A stretch of DNA of 64,000 bases from Reyranella aquatilis (GTDB taxonomy: Bacteria; Pseudomonadota; Alphaproteobacteria; Reyranellales; Reyranellaceae), in NCBI RefSeq assembly GCF_020880995.1, contig NZ_JAJISD010000007.1, positions 62,001-126,000 on the forward strand. The letters run 5' to 3'. The notes under the pieces are model-generated. The model was given only the letters and a program-made list of their open reading frames with translations, made no database searches and was not told the origin of the DNA. The position numbers and the translations under genes were made by a program. Shown here in pieces: positions 35,193 to 44,133 of this stretch (position 1 is its first letter; each line of letters starts with the position of its first letter).

Positions 35193-36342
35193 GGGGAACG
35201 GGTAACCGGATCATCAAGAGGGCGAGAAACGCGACGACACAAAGCGCGGACGAAATGAGCAACACGCCGGCACCGAGCCGGTCGATCAGCAAAGCGAACA
35301 GCAGCGGTGCTCCCGCCGACAGGAAGCGCGGGGGTGCACCCAGCAGGCCGAGCCGGTAGCCGTAGTTCTTCGGCCCATAGAGCGCGAGCGGCACCGTGCC
35401 GCGCGCGATGGTGAGAACGCCGTTGCCCATGCCATGCAGCACCGCGAAGGCACTCGCGGCTAGGCCACCCCCGAAGGTCAGCAGGACCAACGTGCCCGCC
35501 GGATGTGTCGTGGTCGCGAGGCGGCCCGAGACCAGTGGATGCAGGCGCCGCAGCGGGCCTGCTTCGAGCATGCGCGCCGCGACCTGCGCCGGCCCGATGA
35601 GCGCGCCCGCCGCAATGGCCTGGGTGGGGCTTGCGCCCGCCGCTTCCATGATGCGCGGTAAGTGCGCGGCCATACCGGCGGTGACGACCCACGCCAAAGC
35701 GAAGGCGATTCCCAGCAGCACCATCGTGCGATCGAACGGCACCGGCTCGTCCGCCGCCTTGATCGTGGCCGCGAGATCGGTGGGACGCGGCAGCAGCAGG
35801 TAGTTGCACGGAAGGCCAATGACGATGTGCGCGGCCGCCCACATCAGGCATGTCTCGCGCCATCCGATCTCAGCCACGCCCCATGCAGTCAGTGGCCAGG
35901 CGATGGTACTTGCAAAGCCTGCAAGGAGCGTGATGCCGGTGATCGCTCCGCGCGCGTCCTTGCCGTAGAGGCGGCCCAGCGCGCCGAAGGCTGCATCGTA
36001 AAGGCCGAGGCCCATGCCGACGCCCATCAGCATCCATGCGACGGCAAACGGCAGGAAGGAATGCGCCTGTGATAGCAGTACCAGCGCCACCGCAAACAGC
36101 AGGTTCGATGCCGAGAGGACACCGTTACCACCCGCCCGGTCGATCATCCGGCCAACCTTCGGGCCGATCACGGCGGAGATGATGAGCGAGGCGGAAAAGG
36201 TGCCGAAAAACAGGTTGGTCGAGATGCCGATGTCTCGCGCCATCTCGTCTGCCAGCACCGCTGGCAGATAGTAGGTCGACCCCCAAGCCAGCGTCTGCGC
36301 CGTCCCCAGGACGAGGATTGTCGCGAGGCGGCGGCGATCCAT
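35173..36342 (-). CDS. MFS transporter of arsenic island
   Basis: The 389-residue protein is a 12-span MFS carrier (TAQTLAWGSTYYLPAVLADEMARDIGIS at the start, PKVGRMIDRAGG loop). Related MFS proteins in arsenic operons export arsenite or organoarsenicals (ArsK-like), but I cannot fix its substrate. The ATG at 36342 overlaps the stop of the ArsO-like gene by one base (TGATG); a TTG at 36363 is a weaker alternative. Confidence 0.82.
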   Translation of the reverse strand: MDRRRLATILVLGTAQTLAWGSTYYLPAVLADEMARDIGISTNLFFGTFSASLIISAVIGPKVGRMIDRAGGNGVLSASNLLFAVALVLLSQAHSFLPFAVAWMLMGVGMGLGLYDAAFGALGRLYGKDARGAITGITLLAGFASTIAWPLTAWGVAEIGWRETCLMWAAAHIVIGLPCNYLLLPRPTDLAATIKAADEPVPFDRTMVLLGIAFALAWVVTAGMAAHLPRIMEAAGASPTQAIAAGALIGPAQVAARMLEAGPLRRLHPLVSGRLATTTHPAGTLVLLTFGGGLAASAFAVLHGMGNGVLTIARGTVPLALYGPKNYGYRLGLLGAPPRFLSAGAPLLFALLIDRLGAGVLLISSALCVVAFLALLMIRLPVPHASSAD

Positions 36343-37694
36343 CACGAAGCCTTGGGAGCGCAACAGCTCGTCGCCACGGCCGGCTGCGCAGGCGCACAGC
36401 AGCTAGAGGCGGCATCGGCAGGCGACGCCGACGGCGCAGGGCCGTTGCACACTCCCGTCTCCGGCAGCACCAACTCGACCTTGCCCGCAGCCTCGTGGTC
36501 GCCCGCGATCTCGGCGGCGATCGAGCGGACCTGCTCGTAGCCGGTCATCATCAGGAAGGTCGGCGCGCGGCCGTAGGACTTCATGCCGGCGAAGTAGAAG
36601 CCGGCCTCGGGCTGGCTCAGTTCCCGCGCGCCGTGCGGACGCACGCTGCCGCAACTATGCTCGTTGGGATCGATCAGCGGCGCGAGGATTGGCGGGCATT
36701 CAAGTGCCGGATCGAGCGACAGGCGCAGCTCGCGCAGGAAATCGAGGTCGGGCCGGAAGCCGGTCGCGACGATCAGCTCGTCGACCGTCACGGCGCGCGC
36801 GCAGCAGGCCGCGCCCGTCGCCACGCGCAGGCGTTCGCCCTCGTGGTCGATATGGCCGACACGGAATCCGGCTTCGGTCCGAATCGTTCCGCCAGCGACG
36901 AGGCCTGCGAGGGCCGAGCCCAGCGCGCCCCTCACCTTGAGTTGGTCGGCCGTGCCACCGCCAAAGGATTTCGCCCGATCAGTCGCACGCAGCAGCCAGA
37001 CGACCTCCGTCGCCGGCACCTGCTCCTTGAGTCGCGCAAGGTCGATCAGGGTGCCGACGGCGGAGTGGCCGCCGCCCAGTACCGCGACAGTGCGGCCGGC
37101 ATAGCGCGCGCGGTCGCGGCCCAGTATGTCGGGCATACCGTAGGTAATTCGATCATGGGAGTCATGCTCACCGGCTGCCTGCAGCCCATTCGCGCCGGCT
37201 GGATTGGGAGAGAACCAGGTGCCGCTCGCATCGATGACGGCATCGGCCGTGATTCTATCTGCTCCTTTGCCGTTCTCGTACCGAATCTCGAACGGCGCAG
37301 TCTCGCGGCCCTTCGTCTTCACCTTGTCGAAGCCGACACGGCCGATGCCCGTCACGCGGCTGCTGGTCCGGATGCGATCCTTCAACGGAGTGCGCGTCGC
37401 CAGCGGTTCGAGATACTGCTCCACCAGTTCAGCGCCGGTCGGATAGTGATCGGGCTGCGGCTTGTTCCAGCCGGCGCTAGTCAGCAGGCGATCTGCCGCC
37501 TTGTCGATGTTGAACTCCCATGGCGAGAAGGTCTGCACATGGCTCCACTGACGCACGGCATGGCCGACCGTCGGACCGGCTTCCAGAACGACTGGTTCCA
37601 GTCCGCGCTCCAGCAGATGCGCCGCAGCGGCGAGTCCAACGGGACCGGCGCCGATCACGGCAACTGTCTTCGGCTTTGTGAGTGAGTCGGGCAT
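36342..37694 (-). CDS. FAD/NAD(P)H-dependent flavoprotein, ArsO-like
   Basis: The 450-residue protein has two nucleotide-binding motifs: FAD site VAVIGAGPVGLAAAAHLLERG (about 10-30) and NADPH site VAVLGGGHSAVGTLIDLA (about 200-217). ATGFRPD near 310 fits flavin monooxygenases or pyridine disulphide-type oxidoreductases found in ars operons. The C-terminus carries two Cys-Cys pairs (SSCCAP and SSCCAP-like SCCAPK), plausible As(III) ligands. AGGAG lies 7 bases upstream of the ATG. It is downstream of arsR, with a copy of the ArsR operator in front. Reaction unknown. Confidence 0.8.
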   Translation of the reverse strand: MPDSLTKPKTVAVIGAGPVGLAAAAHLLERGLEPVVLEAGPTVGHAVRQWSHVQTFSPWEFNIDKAADRLLTSAGWNKPQPDHYPTGAELVEQYLEPLATRTPLKDRIRTSSRVTGIGRVGFDKVKTKGRETAPFEIRYENGKGADRITADAVIDASGTWFSPNPAGANGLQAAGEHDSHDRITYGMPDILGRDRARYAGRTVAVLGGGHSAVGTLIDLARLKEQVPATEVVWLLRATDRAKSFGGGTADQLKVRGALGSALAGLVAGGTIRTEAGFRVGHIDHEGERLRVATGAACCARAVTVDELIVATGFRPDLDFLRELRLSLDPALECPPILAPLIDPNEHSCGSVRPHGARELSQPEAGFYFAGMKSYGRAPTFLMMTGYEQVRSIAAEIAGDHEAAGKVELVLPETGVCNGPAPSASPADAASSCCAPAQPAVATSCCAPKAS

Positions 37695-37709
37695 TTGGCT
37701 CTCCTATCC

Positions 37710-37728
37710 TTCTAGAATTTTGGAAATT
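37710..37728. promoter_or_regulatory. ArsR operator-like site upstream of ArsO-like gene
   Basis: TTCTAGAATTTTGGAAATT lies 16 bases upstream of the flavoprotein start and differs at only two positions from the site in front of arsR (38115-38133). The core AGAATTT-TGG-AAATTCT is a 7-bp inverted repeat. Confidence 0.65.
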
Positions 37729-37753
37729 CTCAGGCAAAAAATAGCGCGGTGAG

Positions 37754-38074
37754 TCAGGCAACACTCGGAATTGCCACTGGTGGACGGGTGCCCTCGGCGC
37801 AGCATTCCTCTGCCATGAACCCAAGAAGTTCGCGCATCACCTCATAGTTGGCGTGACAGACGAGGGTCGCGCCTTCCCGAACCTGCGTGACGAGCCCGAC
37901 GATCATCAAAGACTTGATGTGATGCGACAGGGTCGACGCCGCTGCATCCAGCTTGGTCTGCAGCCGGCCAACCGACATGCCTTCGGCGCCGGCACGCACC
38001 AACGTTCGGTAGATCTTCAGTCGCGTCGGATTGCCGAGTGCTTCCAGACGGGCAGCGGCATCTTCGATCTTCAT
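37754..38074 (-). CDS. arsR: ArsR-family repressor
   Basis: The 106-residue winged-helix repressor (AAARLEALGNPTRLKIYRTLVRAGAEGMSVGRLQTKLDAAASTLSHHIKSLMIVGLV) belongs to the ArsR/SmtB family. Cysteines in LVCHANY (about 82) and EECCAEG (about 97-98) could bind As(III). It would leave DNA when arsenic is bound. It lies between arsJ and the flavoprotein gene, with matching operator-like sites on both sides. Confidence 0.88.
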   Translation of the reverse strand: MKIEDAAARLEALGNPTRLKIYRTLVRAGAEGMSVGRLQTKLDAAASTLSHHIKSLMIVGLVTQVREGATLVCHANYEVMRELLGFMAEECCAEGTRPPVAIPSVA

Positions 38075-38114
38075 GACGCAAAGGTAGGCTCTCCCTGGAG
38101 AGAGTCAACCATAT

Positions 38115-38133
38115 TTCTAGAATCTTAGAAATT
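38115..38133. promoter_or_regulatory. ArsR operator-like site upstream of arsR
   Basis: TTCTAGAATCTTAGAAATT overlaps the arsJ stop codon, 40 bases before the arsR start. ATTTCTA and TAGAAAT (38113-38132) form a 7-bp inverted repeat with a 6-base spacer. Its near-copy at 37710-37728 supports a regulatory role. Confidence 0.65.
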
Positions 38134-39372
38134 GCTCGGTGCGGCCCGAGGGCGAGGATGCCCGGCCGCTCCGGGCAGCAGGAAAGTGATGGCCCAGCAG
38201 GCCAGTAGCATGGCCGCGGAGCCGAGCAGGCAGACGGTCATCCCACCCAATTGATAGAAGAGCCCAGAGAGCAACGTGCCGCTCAATCGGCCGCAGGCAT
38301 TGGCGGCATAATAGAAGCCGACATCCTCGGCGGCCTTCTCCGAACCGGCATAGGCCAGGATCAGGTAGGAGTGCAGCGAGGAATTGACGGCGAAGGGCAG
38401 CGCGAAGATCGCCAAACCGACCGTGACGATGAGGTCAGGACGCAAGCCGAGCTGGCCGGACAAAAGCAAGGCGATCATCACCGGCACGGCGAGCAGGATG
38501 CCCGCCCATACGCGCGCGCCCGGCACTTCGCGGCTGAGCCCGTCGGTGCTTCGCGGAACTAACGCCGGCGCAACGGCCTGCAGTCCGCCATAGGCGATCG
38601 TCCAGGCGGCGAGGAACGCGCCCACTTCCACGAACCGCCAGCCAGAGGCGTAGAGGAACACGGGGAGGCCAACGACGAACCAGACATCGCGTGCGCCGAA
38701 CATGAAAACGCGTGCCGCCGCCAGAAGATTCACGCCCGACGACTTGGCGAACAGCTCGCGCATCGACTTCGAGGCCTTCGCCTTGCCGAGTTCACGGGGC
38801 AAGAGAATGAGCCCGGTAAGCAGGATGACGACCAGCAGGCCAGCCATCAGCCATAGAGCAGGACGAAAGCCCACGGCGTCGAGCAGCAAGCCCCCCACGA
38901 AGAAACCTATTCCCTTCATTGCGTTCTTCGAGCCGGTGAACCACGCCACCCATTTGAAGAGCCGGCCCGCGCCATCGCCGGCCGTCGCCTTGATGGCCGA
39001 TTTGGAGGCTGTCTTCGTGAAATCCTTGGCCAGTCCCGCAATACCCTGTGCCGCAACCACCCACGCGACAGAAGCGGCAGCCGTCCACGACGGATCGAGC
39101 GCGGACAACATAATGAGGCAGGCTATCTGGAGGGATTGACCAGCCATCAGCATGCGGGGGATGCCGAAACGCGTCGCCAGCCAGCCGCCCGCCAGGTTCG
39201 CCACGATGCCGGCGAACTCATAGAGCAGGAACAGGAAGGCGAGCGTGAACGGTGAGTACCCGAGCCTGAAGAAGTGGAGCAGCACGAGCATGCGCAGCGC
39301 GCCGTCGACTAGGGTAAAGCCCCAGTACGACGCCGTAACGATCAGGTAATCGCGCGCCGACGTGCCCATCAT
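38125..39372 (-). CDS. arsJ: ArsJ, organoarsenical efflux MFS transporter
   Basis: The 415-residue MFS protein matches ArsJ ([48 protein letters not shown]). ArsJ exports 1-arseno-3-phosphoglycerate, which the partner GAPDH makes from arsenate; the product then breaks down outside to arsenate. The start overlaps the GAPDH stop by 4 bases, the usual ArsJ-GAPDH pairing. Confidence 0.93.
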   Translation of the reverse strand: MMGTSARDYLIVTASYWGFTLVDGALRMLVLLHFFRLGYSPFTLAFLFLLYEFAGIVANLAGGWLATRFGIPRMLMAGQSLQIACLIMLSALDPSWTAAASVAWVVAAQGIAGLAKDFTKTASKSAIKATAGDGAGRLFKWVAWFTGSKNAMKGIGFFVGGLLLDAVGFRPALWLMAGLLVVILLTGLILLPRELGKAKASKSMRELFAKSSGVNLLAAARVFMFGARDVWFVVGLPVFLYASGWRFVEVGAFLAAWTIAYGGLQAVAPALVPRSTDGLSREVPGARVWAGILLAVPVMIALLLSGQLGLRPDLIVTVGLAIFALPFAVNSSLHSYLILAYAGSEKAAEDVGFYYAANACGRLSGTLLSGLFYQLGGMTVCLLGSAAMLLACWAITFLLPGAAGHPRPRAAPSNF

Positions 39373-40412
39373 GTGCCTGCGTCGATCACCATTCGGGCGA
39401 GGTCGACCATGCGGCAGACATAGCCCACCTCATTGTCGTACCACGCGTAGACCTTGAGCATCGTGCCGTCAGTCACCATCGTGCTGGGAGCGTCGACGAT
39501 CGAGCTGCGCGTGTCGTTGGCGTAGTCCGCCGAAACGAGGGGGCGCGTCTCGTAGCCGAGAATGCCCGCCAGCGGTCCTTTGGCGGCCACTTGGAACAGC
39601 TCGTTGACCTCGGCTTCCGTGGTCGAGCGCTTCAACTCGAAGACGCAGTCGGTGAGGCTCGCGTTGAGGATCGGCGCCCGCACGGCATGCCCGTTCAGCT
39701 TTCCCTTGAGTTCAGGATAGATGACCGTGATCGCAGTGGCGCTGCCGGTCGTCGTTGGCTGCAGCGAAAGCATGGCCGAGCGTGCCCGCCGAAGGTCCTT
39801 GTGCGGCGCGTCCACGACGACGTTGGTGTTGGTCGGGGCGTGAACCGTCGTGATCTGACCATGCCGGATGCCGATGGACTCGTGCACCACCTTGACCACC
39901 GGTGCGAGGCAGTTGGTTGTGCACGACGCCGCCGTCAGCAGGTGATGACGGGCCGGATCGTAGAGGCCGTCATTGACGCCCACGACGACGTTCAGCGCGC
40001 GCTCGTCCTTGACGGGTGCTGCGACGATGACCTTCTTCACGCCGCGATCGAAATAGGCTTGCAACTGCTCCGGCTTCAAGAACTTGCCAGTGCATTCGAG
40101 AACCATGTCGCATCCGAGATCGCCCCAGGCGACATCTCCGGGCGAAGCGGCGGCGCTGAAGCCGAGATAGGTGCCGCCGACCGCGATGCCACGCTCGCCG
40201 TCGACCTCGAACGAGGTGCGCCAGCGGCCGTGCATGCTGTCGAACTCCAGAAGATGCGCCGTGGCGCCAGCGCCTCCCTTGATCTCGTTGAGGTGCACGA
40301 CCTCCAGACGATTATCGCGCCGTGGGTCGTCGCCGGGACGATGCATGCCGCCGAACGCAGCCCGGAGCGCCAGGCGCCCCATGCGCCCCATGCCGTTGAT
40401 GCCGACCTTCAT
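39369..40412 (-). CDS. ArsJ-associated glyceraldehyde-3-phosphate dehydrogenase
   Basis: The 347-residue enzyme has the GAPDH NAD-binding start ([19 protein letters not shown]), the catalytic box [15 protein letters not shown] with Cys near residue 167, and [16 protein letters not shown] at the end. In ArsJ operons it uses arsenate in place of phosphate to form 1-arseno-3-phosphoglycerate. It lies between the ArsR-ArsC fusion gene (16 bases) and arsJ (4-base overlap). Confidence 0.93.
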   Translation of the reverse strand: MKVGINGMGRMGRLALRAAFGGMHRPGDDPRRDNRLEVVHLNEIKGGAGATAHLLEFDSMHGRWRTSFEVDGERGIAVGGTYLGFSAAASPGDVAWGDLGCDMVLECTGKFLKPEQLQAYFDRGVKKVIVAAPVKDERALNVVVGVNDGLYDPARHHLLTAASCTTNCLAPVVKVVHESIGIRHGQITTVHAPTNTNVVVDAPHKDLRRARSAMLSLQPTTTGSATAITVIYPELKGKLNGHAVRAPILNASLTDCVFELKRSTTEAEVNELFQVAAKGPLAGILGYETRPLVSADYANDTRSSIVDAPSTMVTDGTMLKVYAWYDNEVGYVCRMVDLARMVIDAGT

Positions 40413-40428
40413 CGCAGCCTCCGTCCGC

Positions 40429-41277
40429 TTACGCCGGGGCCTTGGCGGAGTCGCCGATCTCGTCGAGGCGCTTCTTGAGCGCCATCCTATCGAGCGAGGC
40501 GTAGGGAAGGTTGATGAAGATCTCCAGCCGCCGGCGAATCATGCCGTACAGCTCGTTGATCATCGTGGCGCGCTCTACATCGGAGCCCATGAATTTGGCG
40601 GGGTCGGGCAGCGGCCACGCGCCCGTCACCGACCGCTCGCCGAAGTCGGGACAGTGCTGGCCCTGCAGGATGTCGCAAAGCGTGATGACGAAATCCATGC
40701 GCGGCGCATTCGGGCCGGTGAACTCATCCCACGACTTGCAGCGCAATCCGGCCACGTCGTGCCCGAGCGTCTTGAGCTTGGCCAGTACGTCTGGCATCGG
40801 CTGGCCCGCCGGGTCGGAGCCCGCCGAATAGGCGTTGAACTTGCCCTTGCCGAGCTGTTCGAGGATTGCCTCGGCCATCAGCGAGCGGGCGGAATTGTGC
40901 GTGCACAGAAACAGGACGTTGAAGGCGGGAGTCATGTGAACCTCGGGTTGATCCTCGGGGAGGAGTCGCGCCAGGTCGCCACAGAGGTCCGGTCGTCCCC
41001 CACAGCACGTCTCCGTCAGGAAGCTGAAGAGCGCGCGCAAGCCGGCAAAACGGACCGCATAGATGATGTTGCGACCCTGCCGGGTGGATTGAACGAGACC
41101 GGCTTGCTCCAGGGCAGCCAGATGGAACGACAGCGTCGAAGGCAGTTGCCCCAGCGCGCTGGCGAGTTCGCCGGCCGCCATGCCGGTCGCTCCCTTGCTC
41201 GCCAGAAGCCGCATCAAGTTGAGGCGGGTCTCTTGCGAAAGGGCAGCAAATCCGGCAGCTACGTCCGATGATTCCAT
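40429..41277 (-). CDS. ArsR-ArsC fusion: repressor joined to thioredoxin-type arsenate reductase
   Basis: The 282-residue protein has an ArsR-type winged helix in residues 1-95 ([20 protein letters not shown]...[21 protein letters not shown]), with Cys-Cys in TETCCGG, and a low-molecular-weight phosphatase-type ArsC in 115-282. The ArsC P-loop CTHNSARS (about residue 125) holds the catalytic Cys; later Cys in RCKSWDEF and [10 protein letters not shown] could serve the resolving steps. It would both sense As(III) and reduce arsenate. The ATG at 41277 is chosen; a TTG at 41295 is in frame. It is divergent from ACR3. Confidence 0.9.
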   Translation of the reverse strand: MESSDVAAGFAALSQETRLNLMRLLASKGATGMAAGELASALGQLPSTLSFHLAALEQAGLVQSTRQGRNIIYAVRFAGLRALFSFLTETCCGGRPDLCGDLARLLPEDQPEVHMTPAFNVLFLCTHNSARSLMAEAILEQLGKGKFNAYSAGSDPAGQPMPDVLAKLKTLGHDVAGLRCKSWDEFTGPNAPRMDFVITLCDILQGQHCPDFGERSVTGAWPLPDPAKFMGSDVERATMINELYGMIRRRLEIFINLPYASLDRMALKKRLDEIGDSAKAPA

Positions 41278-41375
41278 AGTTCTCGAATAGTCCAAGTGTA
41301 TGACATACGTATTACGTGGCCGGCCGTCGGGTGTCGACGGGCAAACCAGCGGATCGACGAGCGGGAGACGGCGAA

Positions 41376-42404
41376 ATGTCCCTTTTTGAGCGTTACCTGA
41401 CCCTCTGGGTCGCGGCCTGCATCGTCGTCGGGATCGCGCTCGGGCACTTCTTCCCGGTGGTCTTTCACACCGTGGGCGCGGCCGAAGTCGCCCATGTGAA
41501 CCTGCCGGTCGCAGCCCTGATCTGGCTGATGATCATCCCGATGCTCATCAAGGTCGACTTCGCGGCCATCGCAGAGGTGCGCCGACACTGGCGCGGGATC
41601 GGGGTGACACTGTTCATCAACTGGGCGGTGAAACCCTTTTCGATGGCGGCGCTCGGTTGGCTGTTCATCGGTTATCTGTTCAGGCCGTGGCTGCCGGCCG
41701 ACCAGATCGACAGCTACATCGCCGGCCTAATCCTGCTGGCGGCCGCACCCTGCACCGCGATGGTGTTCGTGTGGAGCAACCTCTCCGAAGGCGAGCCCGA
41801 TTTCACGCTGACGCAGGTGGCGTTGAACGACGCGATCATGCTCTTCGCCTTCGCACCGATCGTCGGGTTGCTGCTCGGCCTATCGGCCATCGTGGTGCCA
41901 TGGCAGACGCTGCTGCTGTCAGTCGCCCTGTACATCCTCGTGCCCGTGCTGCTGGCGCAATTCATACGCCGCGCGGCGCTCGCGCAGAGCCGGGAAGCCC
42001 TCGCGCGCCTGCTGGCGCGCCTGCAACCGGCTTCGCTCGTTGCCTTGCTGGCGACGCTCGTGCTGCTGTTCGGCTTCCAGGGAGAACAGATTATCGCGCA
42101 GCCGTTGATCATCGCCCTCTTGGCGGTGCCAATCTTAATCCAAGTCTACTTCAACTCCGGCTTGGCTTATCTGCTGAACAGGGCGGCTGGCGAGCAGCAT
42201 TGCGTCGCTGCGCCGTCGGCGCTAATCGGCGCTAGCAACTTCTTCGAGCTGGCGGTCGCGGCGGCCATCAGCATCTTTGGCTTTTCCTCGGGCGCGGCGC
42301 TGGCCACCGTGGTCGGGGTCCTCATAGAAGTGCCCGTCATGCTGTCCGTTGTGAGGATCGTGAACGCGAGCAAAGGTTGGTACGAACAGAAACGACACAG
42401 TTAA
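41376..42404 (+). CDS. acr3: ACR3-type arsenite efflux transporter
   Basis: The 342-residue membrane protein has ten predicted spans and the ACR3 pattern (MSLFERYLTLWVAACIVVGIALGH, NLPVAALIWLMIIPMLIKVDF, INWAVKPFSMAALGWLF, and AAAPCTAMVFVWSNLSEGEPDFTLTQVALND with the conserved Cys near 132). It exports As(III) using the membrane potential. ATG 41376 has GGGAG 9 bases upstream. The 98-base gap to the divergent ArsR-ArsC start contains the palindrome ATACGTAT (41305-41312), a possible operator. Confidence 0.94.
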   Translation: MSLFERYLTLWVAACIVVGIALGHFFPVVFHTVGAAEVAHVNLPVAALIWLMIIPMLIKVDFAAIAEVRRHWRGIGVTLFINWAVKPFSMAALGWLFIGYLFRPWLPADQIDSYIAGLILLAAAPCTAMVFVWSNLSEGEPDFTLTQVALNDAIMLFAFAPIVGLLLGLSAIVVPWQTLLLSVALYILVPVLLAQFIRRAALAQSREALARLLARLQPASLVALLATLVLLFGFQGEQIIAQPLIIALLAVPILIQVYFNSGLAYLLNRAAGEQHCVAAPSALIGASNFFELAVAAAISIFGFSSGAALATVVGVLIEVPVMLSVVRIVNASKGWYEQKRHS

Positions 42405-42422
42405 TCGCCAAGGGCGATTAAC
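42400..42422 (+). terminator. perfect hairpin over the ACR3 stop codon
   Basis: GTTAATCGCC and GGCGATTAAC form a 10-bp stem with loop AAG that contains the ACR3 stop. No T tract follows, so it may act as a terminator, an mRNA 3' stabiliser or a recombination site. Confidence 0.45.
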
Positions 42423-42442
42423 TGATCGACAGAAAGCCCCGC

Positions 42443-42487
42443 CTGAGCGTGCGTCCGGCTGACCTGATCGTTGAGCCTGCACCCAAA
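42443..42487 (+). pseudogene. C-terminal remnant of an XRE-type regulator
   Basis: The frame reads LSVRPADLIVEPAPKSK, matching the end of the XRE protein at 31122-31349 (LNVRPADLLVESVQKSR); 15 bases around GTCCGGCTGACCTG are identical. Nothing upstream matches. It is a leftover 3' end of a related gene at the right edge of the metal cargo. Confidence 0.55.
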
Positions 42488-42587
42488 TCGAAGTCGCACC
42501 ATCCCGTTAGGCCTCGAAGCCGAACGCAAAAACATGGCTGCTCTATCCCATGCCTCATCTTGCGGCCTTTCAGAAACACAGCCGCCC

Positions 42588-42626
42588 AAGCAAAGAAAAG
42601 CCCCGCCCGGCGGTCCGGGCGGGGCT
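42588..42626 (-). terminator. rho-independent terminator of DUF736 gene
   Basis: AGCCCCGCCCGG (42599-42610) and CCGGGCGGGGCT (42615-42626) form a 12-bp stem with a 4-base loop. On the minus strand it is followed by CTTTTCTTTG. It lies 15 bases after the DUF736 stop. Confidence 0.85.
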
Positions 42627-42640
42627 CTGGGAGCCGCGGC

Positions 42641-42964
42641 TTACTCGCCGTTCTTCTTGCGGCTGCGCGACCAGATCAGGCTGAAGCCCTCGCCGTCCTC
42701 GTCGTCGAACAGGTTGGCGAAGATCGGCGCGTTGAAGCTCGGATCGTCGAGCTTGAGCGAGAGGTAGTCGCGGCCCTCGTTAGAGCGCTTCGACCAGGCA
42801 GCCCCGATCTCGGCGCGACCGACGAAGACCCGGTGGCTGGGGGCGTTGTCGTTGCTGCGGTTGGCCTCGGGGACGATGCGCACGCCTCTCGCCTGGACAC
42901 TGAGCGTGACGATCTCGCCCTGGTACTCGTTGCCGGACTTCTTGAAGGTACCGATGTTGGCCAT
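42641..42964 (-). CDS. DUF736 family protein
   Basis: The 107-residue protein matches DUF736 (ANIGTFKKSGNEYQGEIVTLSVQARGVRIVPEANRSNDNAPSHRVF...SLKLDDPSFNAPIFANLFDDEDGEGFSLIWSR), an abundant small protein of alphaproteobacterial ICEs with unknown function. AGGAG lies 8 bases upstream of the ATG at 42964, preceded by a long structured leader (42992-43155) and followed by a strong terminator, so it is a single-gene unit. Confidence 0.9.
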   Translation of the reverse strand: MANIGTFKKSGNEYQGEIVTLSVQARGVRIVPEANRSNDNAPSHRVFVGRAEIGAAWSKRSNEGRDYLSLKLDDPSFNAPIFANLFDDEDGEGFSLIWSRSRKKNGE

Positions 42965-42991
42965 GTGACTTCTCCTGTGCTGTTTCGAGCC

Positions 42992-43155
42992 CCGCGACCA
43001 TCGCGGCCTCGATGGCGATCTGCAGGCCGGAGGCGATCGACGCCGCACCCGTTCACGGGCCGGAGCAGAGCGGAGGATGGCGGCGGGGCGACTTTCTTGC
43101 CTCGCGAGGAATGGGCGAAGCCCAGGGGAAGAAAGTCGAACCGCAGCCGTTGCGG
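42992..43155 (-). ncRNA. structured leader, family A, upstream of DUF736
   Basis: This region resembles the leader of the DUF2493 gene (46479-46648) in sequence and pairing. On plus-strand coordinates it has: a hairpin CCGCG-loop-CGCGG (42992-43006); a closing stem CGACTTTCTT/AAGAAAGTCG (43089-43098 and 43129-43138) enclosing hairpins CCTCGCGAGG (43100-43109) and TGGGC-GAA-GCCCA (43112-43124); and CCGCA/TGCGG (43141-43155). Differences between the two copies keep pairing. Whether it acts as RNA in cis or as DNA is not known. Confidence 0.55.
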
Positions 43156-43452
43156 CTCAGGCGATCGAGGCGCAGCCGTCCTCTGGCCAGATCAGCCAAA
43201 GAGAGGCCGTGGGTCGCGCGCCGAACAGCTCCTCGGGAGAAATCATGGCCAACTTGACGGTCCCTGCGGAAGAGGACCGGCACACCGGGCGAAGAGACGG
43301 CAGCCATAGCGCAGAAGCAGGACGGCATCGTCCCAGCTCAATGGATCGCAGACGCACCTCGCCTTCATCCTGTCGGCTTGCCAGAGAAACGGCGCCTCGA
43401 AGTGGTCATAGAGGGCCTGCGTTCGACAGTCGCGTCGAGACAAGCGTTCGCC

Positions 43453-43485
43453 ACGCCGATCTTCGCCAACCTGTTCGATGATGAG
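43453..43485 (+). pseudogene. inverted fragment of a DUF736 3' coding region
   Basis: The plus-strand sequence encodes TPIFANLFDDE and is nearly identical at base level to the APIFANLFDDE segment of the DUF736 gene, but in opposite orientation. An ATGGCCAAC with a GGGAG site at 43245, resembling the DUF736 start, lies upstream. The intervening frame does not match DUF736, so this is a decayed second copy. Confidence 0.5.
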
Positions 43486-43496
43486 ATGCAAAAGCG

Positions 43497-43973
43497 TCAG
43501 CGCCCCTGGTCGTGCAGTCGCCTGTCAGCAAGCGAGGAAGCGCTCCTCGTGCCCTGTGCGTCCGCCGACGGGGTCAATAATGCCAATCGCGAGAAGGCCG
43601 TACAGCCGGAGACAACCGCGCCGACCGCGGCGAACGCCGTCTGCCAAACATTGCCGACCATGCCGATGCCCGCCAAGGCAAATGACACCTGATAGCCGGC
43701 GATTGCAGCTGGAACGCCATAGAGCAGGCCGCAGATGGCGCGGATGAGAGGCGTGCGCGCGCCCGCAAAGGCGAGTTGTCCAAACGCCAATGTCGCGCCG
43801 CCCACCAGCAATCCGACAGTGATCGCACCGGGGACACCTGCCTCGCTGTGAAACGACGCCAATCCTGCGGTGAGTCCGGCAAAGGTGGGGAGCGCATAGA
43901 TGGCCAGCGTAAACAGCAGCCGGCAGAAGAAGCAAAGGCCAACGATGCTGAGTACGATGCCGAGAGCAAGCAT
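43497..43973 (-). CDS. small polytopic membrane protein of unknown function
   Basis: The 158-residue protein has about four hydrophobic segments (LALGIVLSIVGLCFFCRLLFTLAIYALPTFAGLTAGLA, AITVGLLVGGATLAFGQLAF, AICGLLYGVPAAIAGYQVSFALA, and a last one near AAVGAVVSGC). Similar proteins occur near DUF736 genes in rhizobial and related elements, but no function is known. GGAG lies 8 bases upstream of the ATG at 43973; the frame is open further upstream without support. Confidence 0.7.
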   Translation of the reverse strand: MLALGIVLSIVGLCFFCRLLFTLAIYALPTFAGLTAGLASFHSEAGVPGAITVGLLVGGATLAFGQLAFAGARTPLIRAICGLLYGVPAAIAGYQVSFALAGIGMVGNVWQTAFAAVGAVVSGCTAFSRLALLTPSADAQGTRSASSLADRRLHDQGR

Positions 43974-44133
43974 GGTGGATCTCCGTGACCAGGGTCGAAC
44001 GGTCGCGCCTTCCACCACCACCATGGCGCCGCCGAATCTTATCAGGATTGAAAGTGGCAGAAGAGAGACTTTAGGTTGTAAACGAGTGACGCTGATGCTC
44101 TCGAGGAACCGCATTCCAGCTCAAGGGGGAAAG

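Noticed and set aside
34137..35258. Plus-strand open frame opposite the two MFS genes
   Set aside because: Arg/Gly/Asp-rich, no hydrophobic segments or motif; shadow of membrane-protein codons.
36318..37685. Plus-strand open frame of 455 codons antisense to the ArsO-like gene
   Set aside because: Low-complexity His/Arg-rich translation; the opposite strand has two dinucleotide-binding motifs and proper ribosome site.
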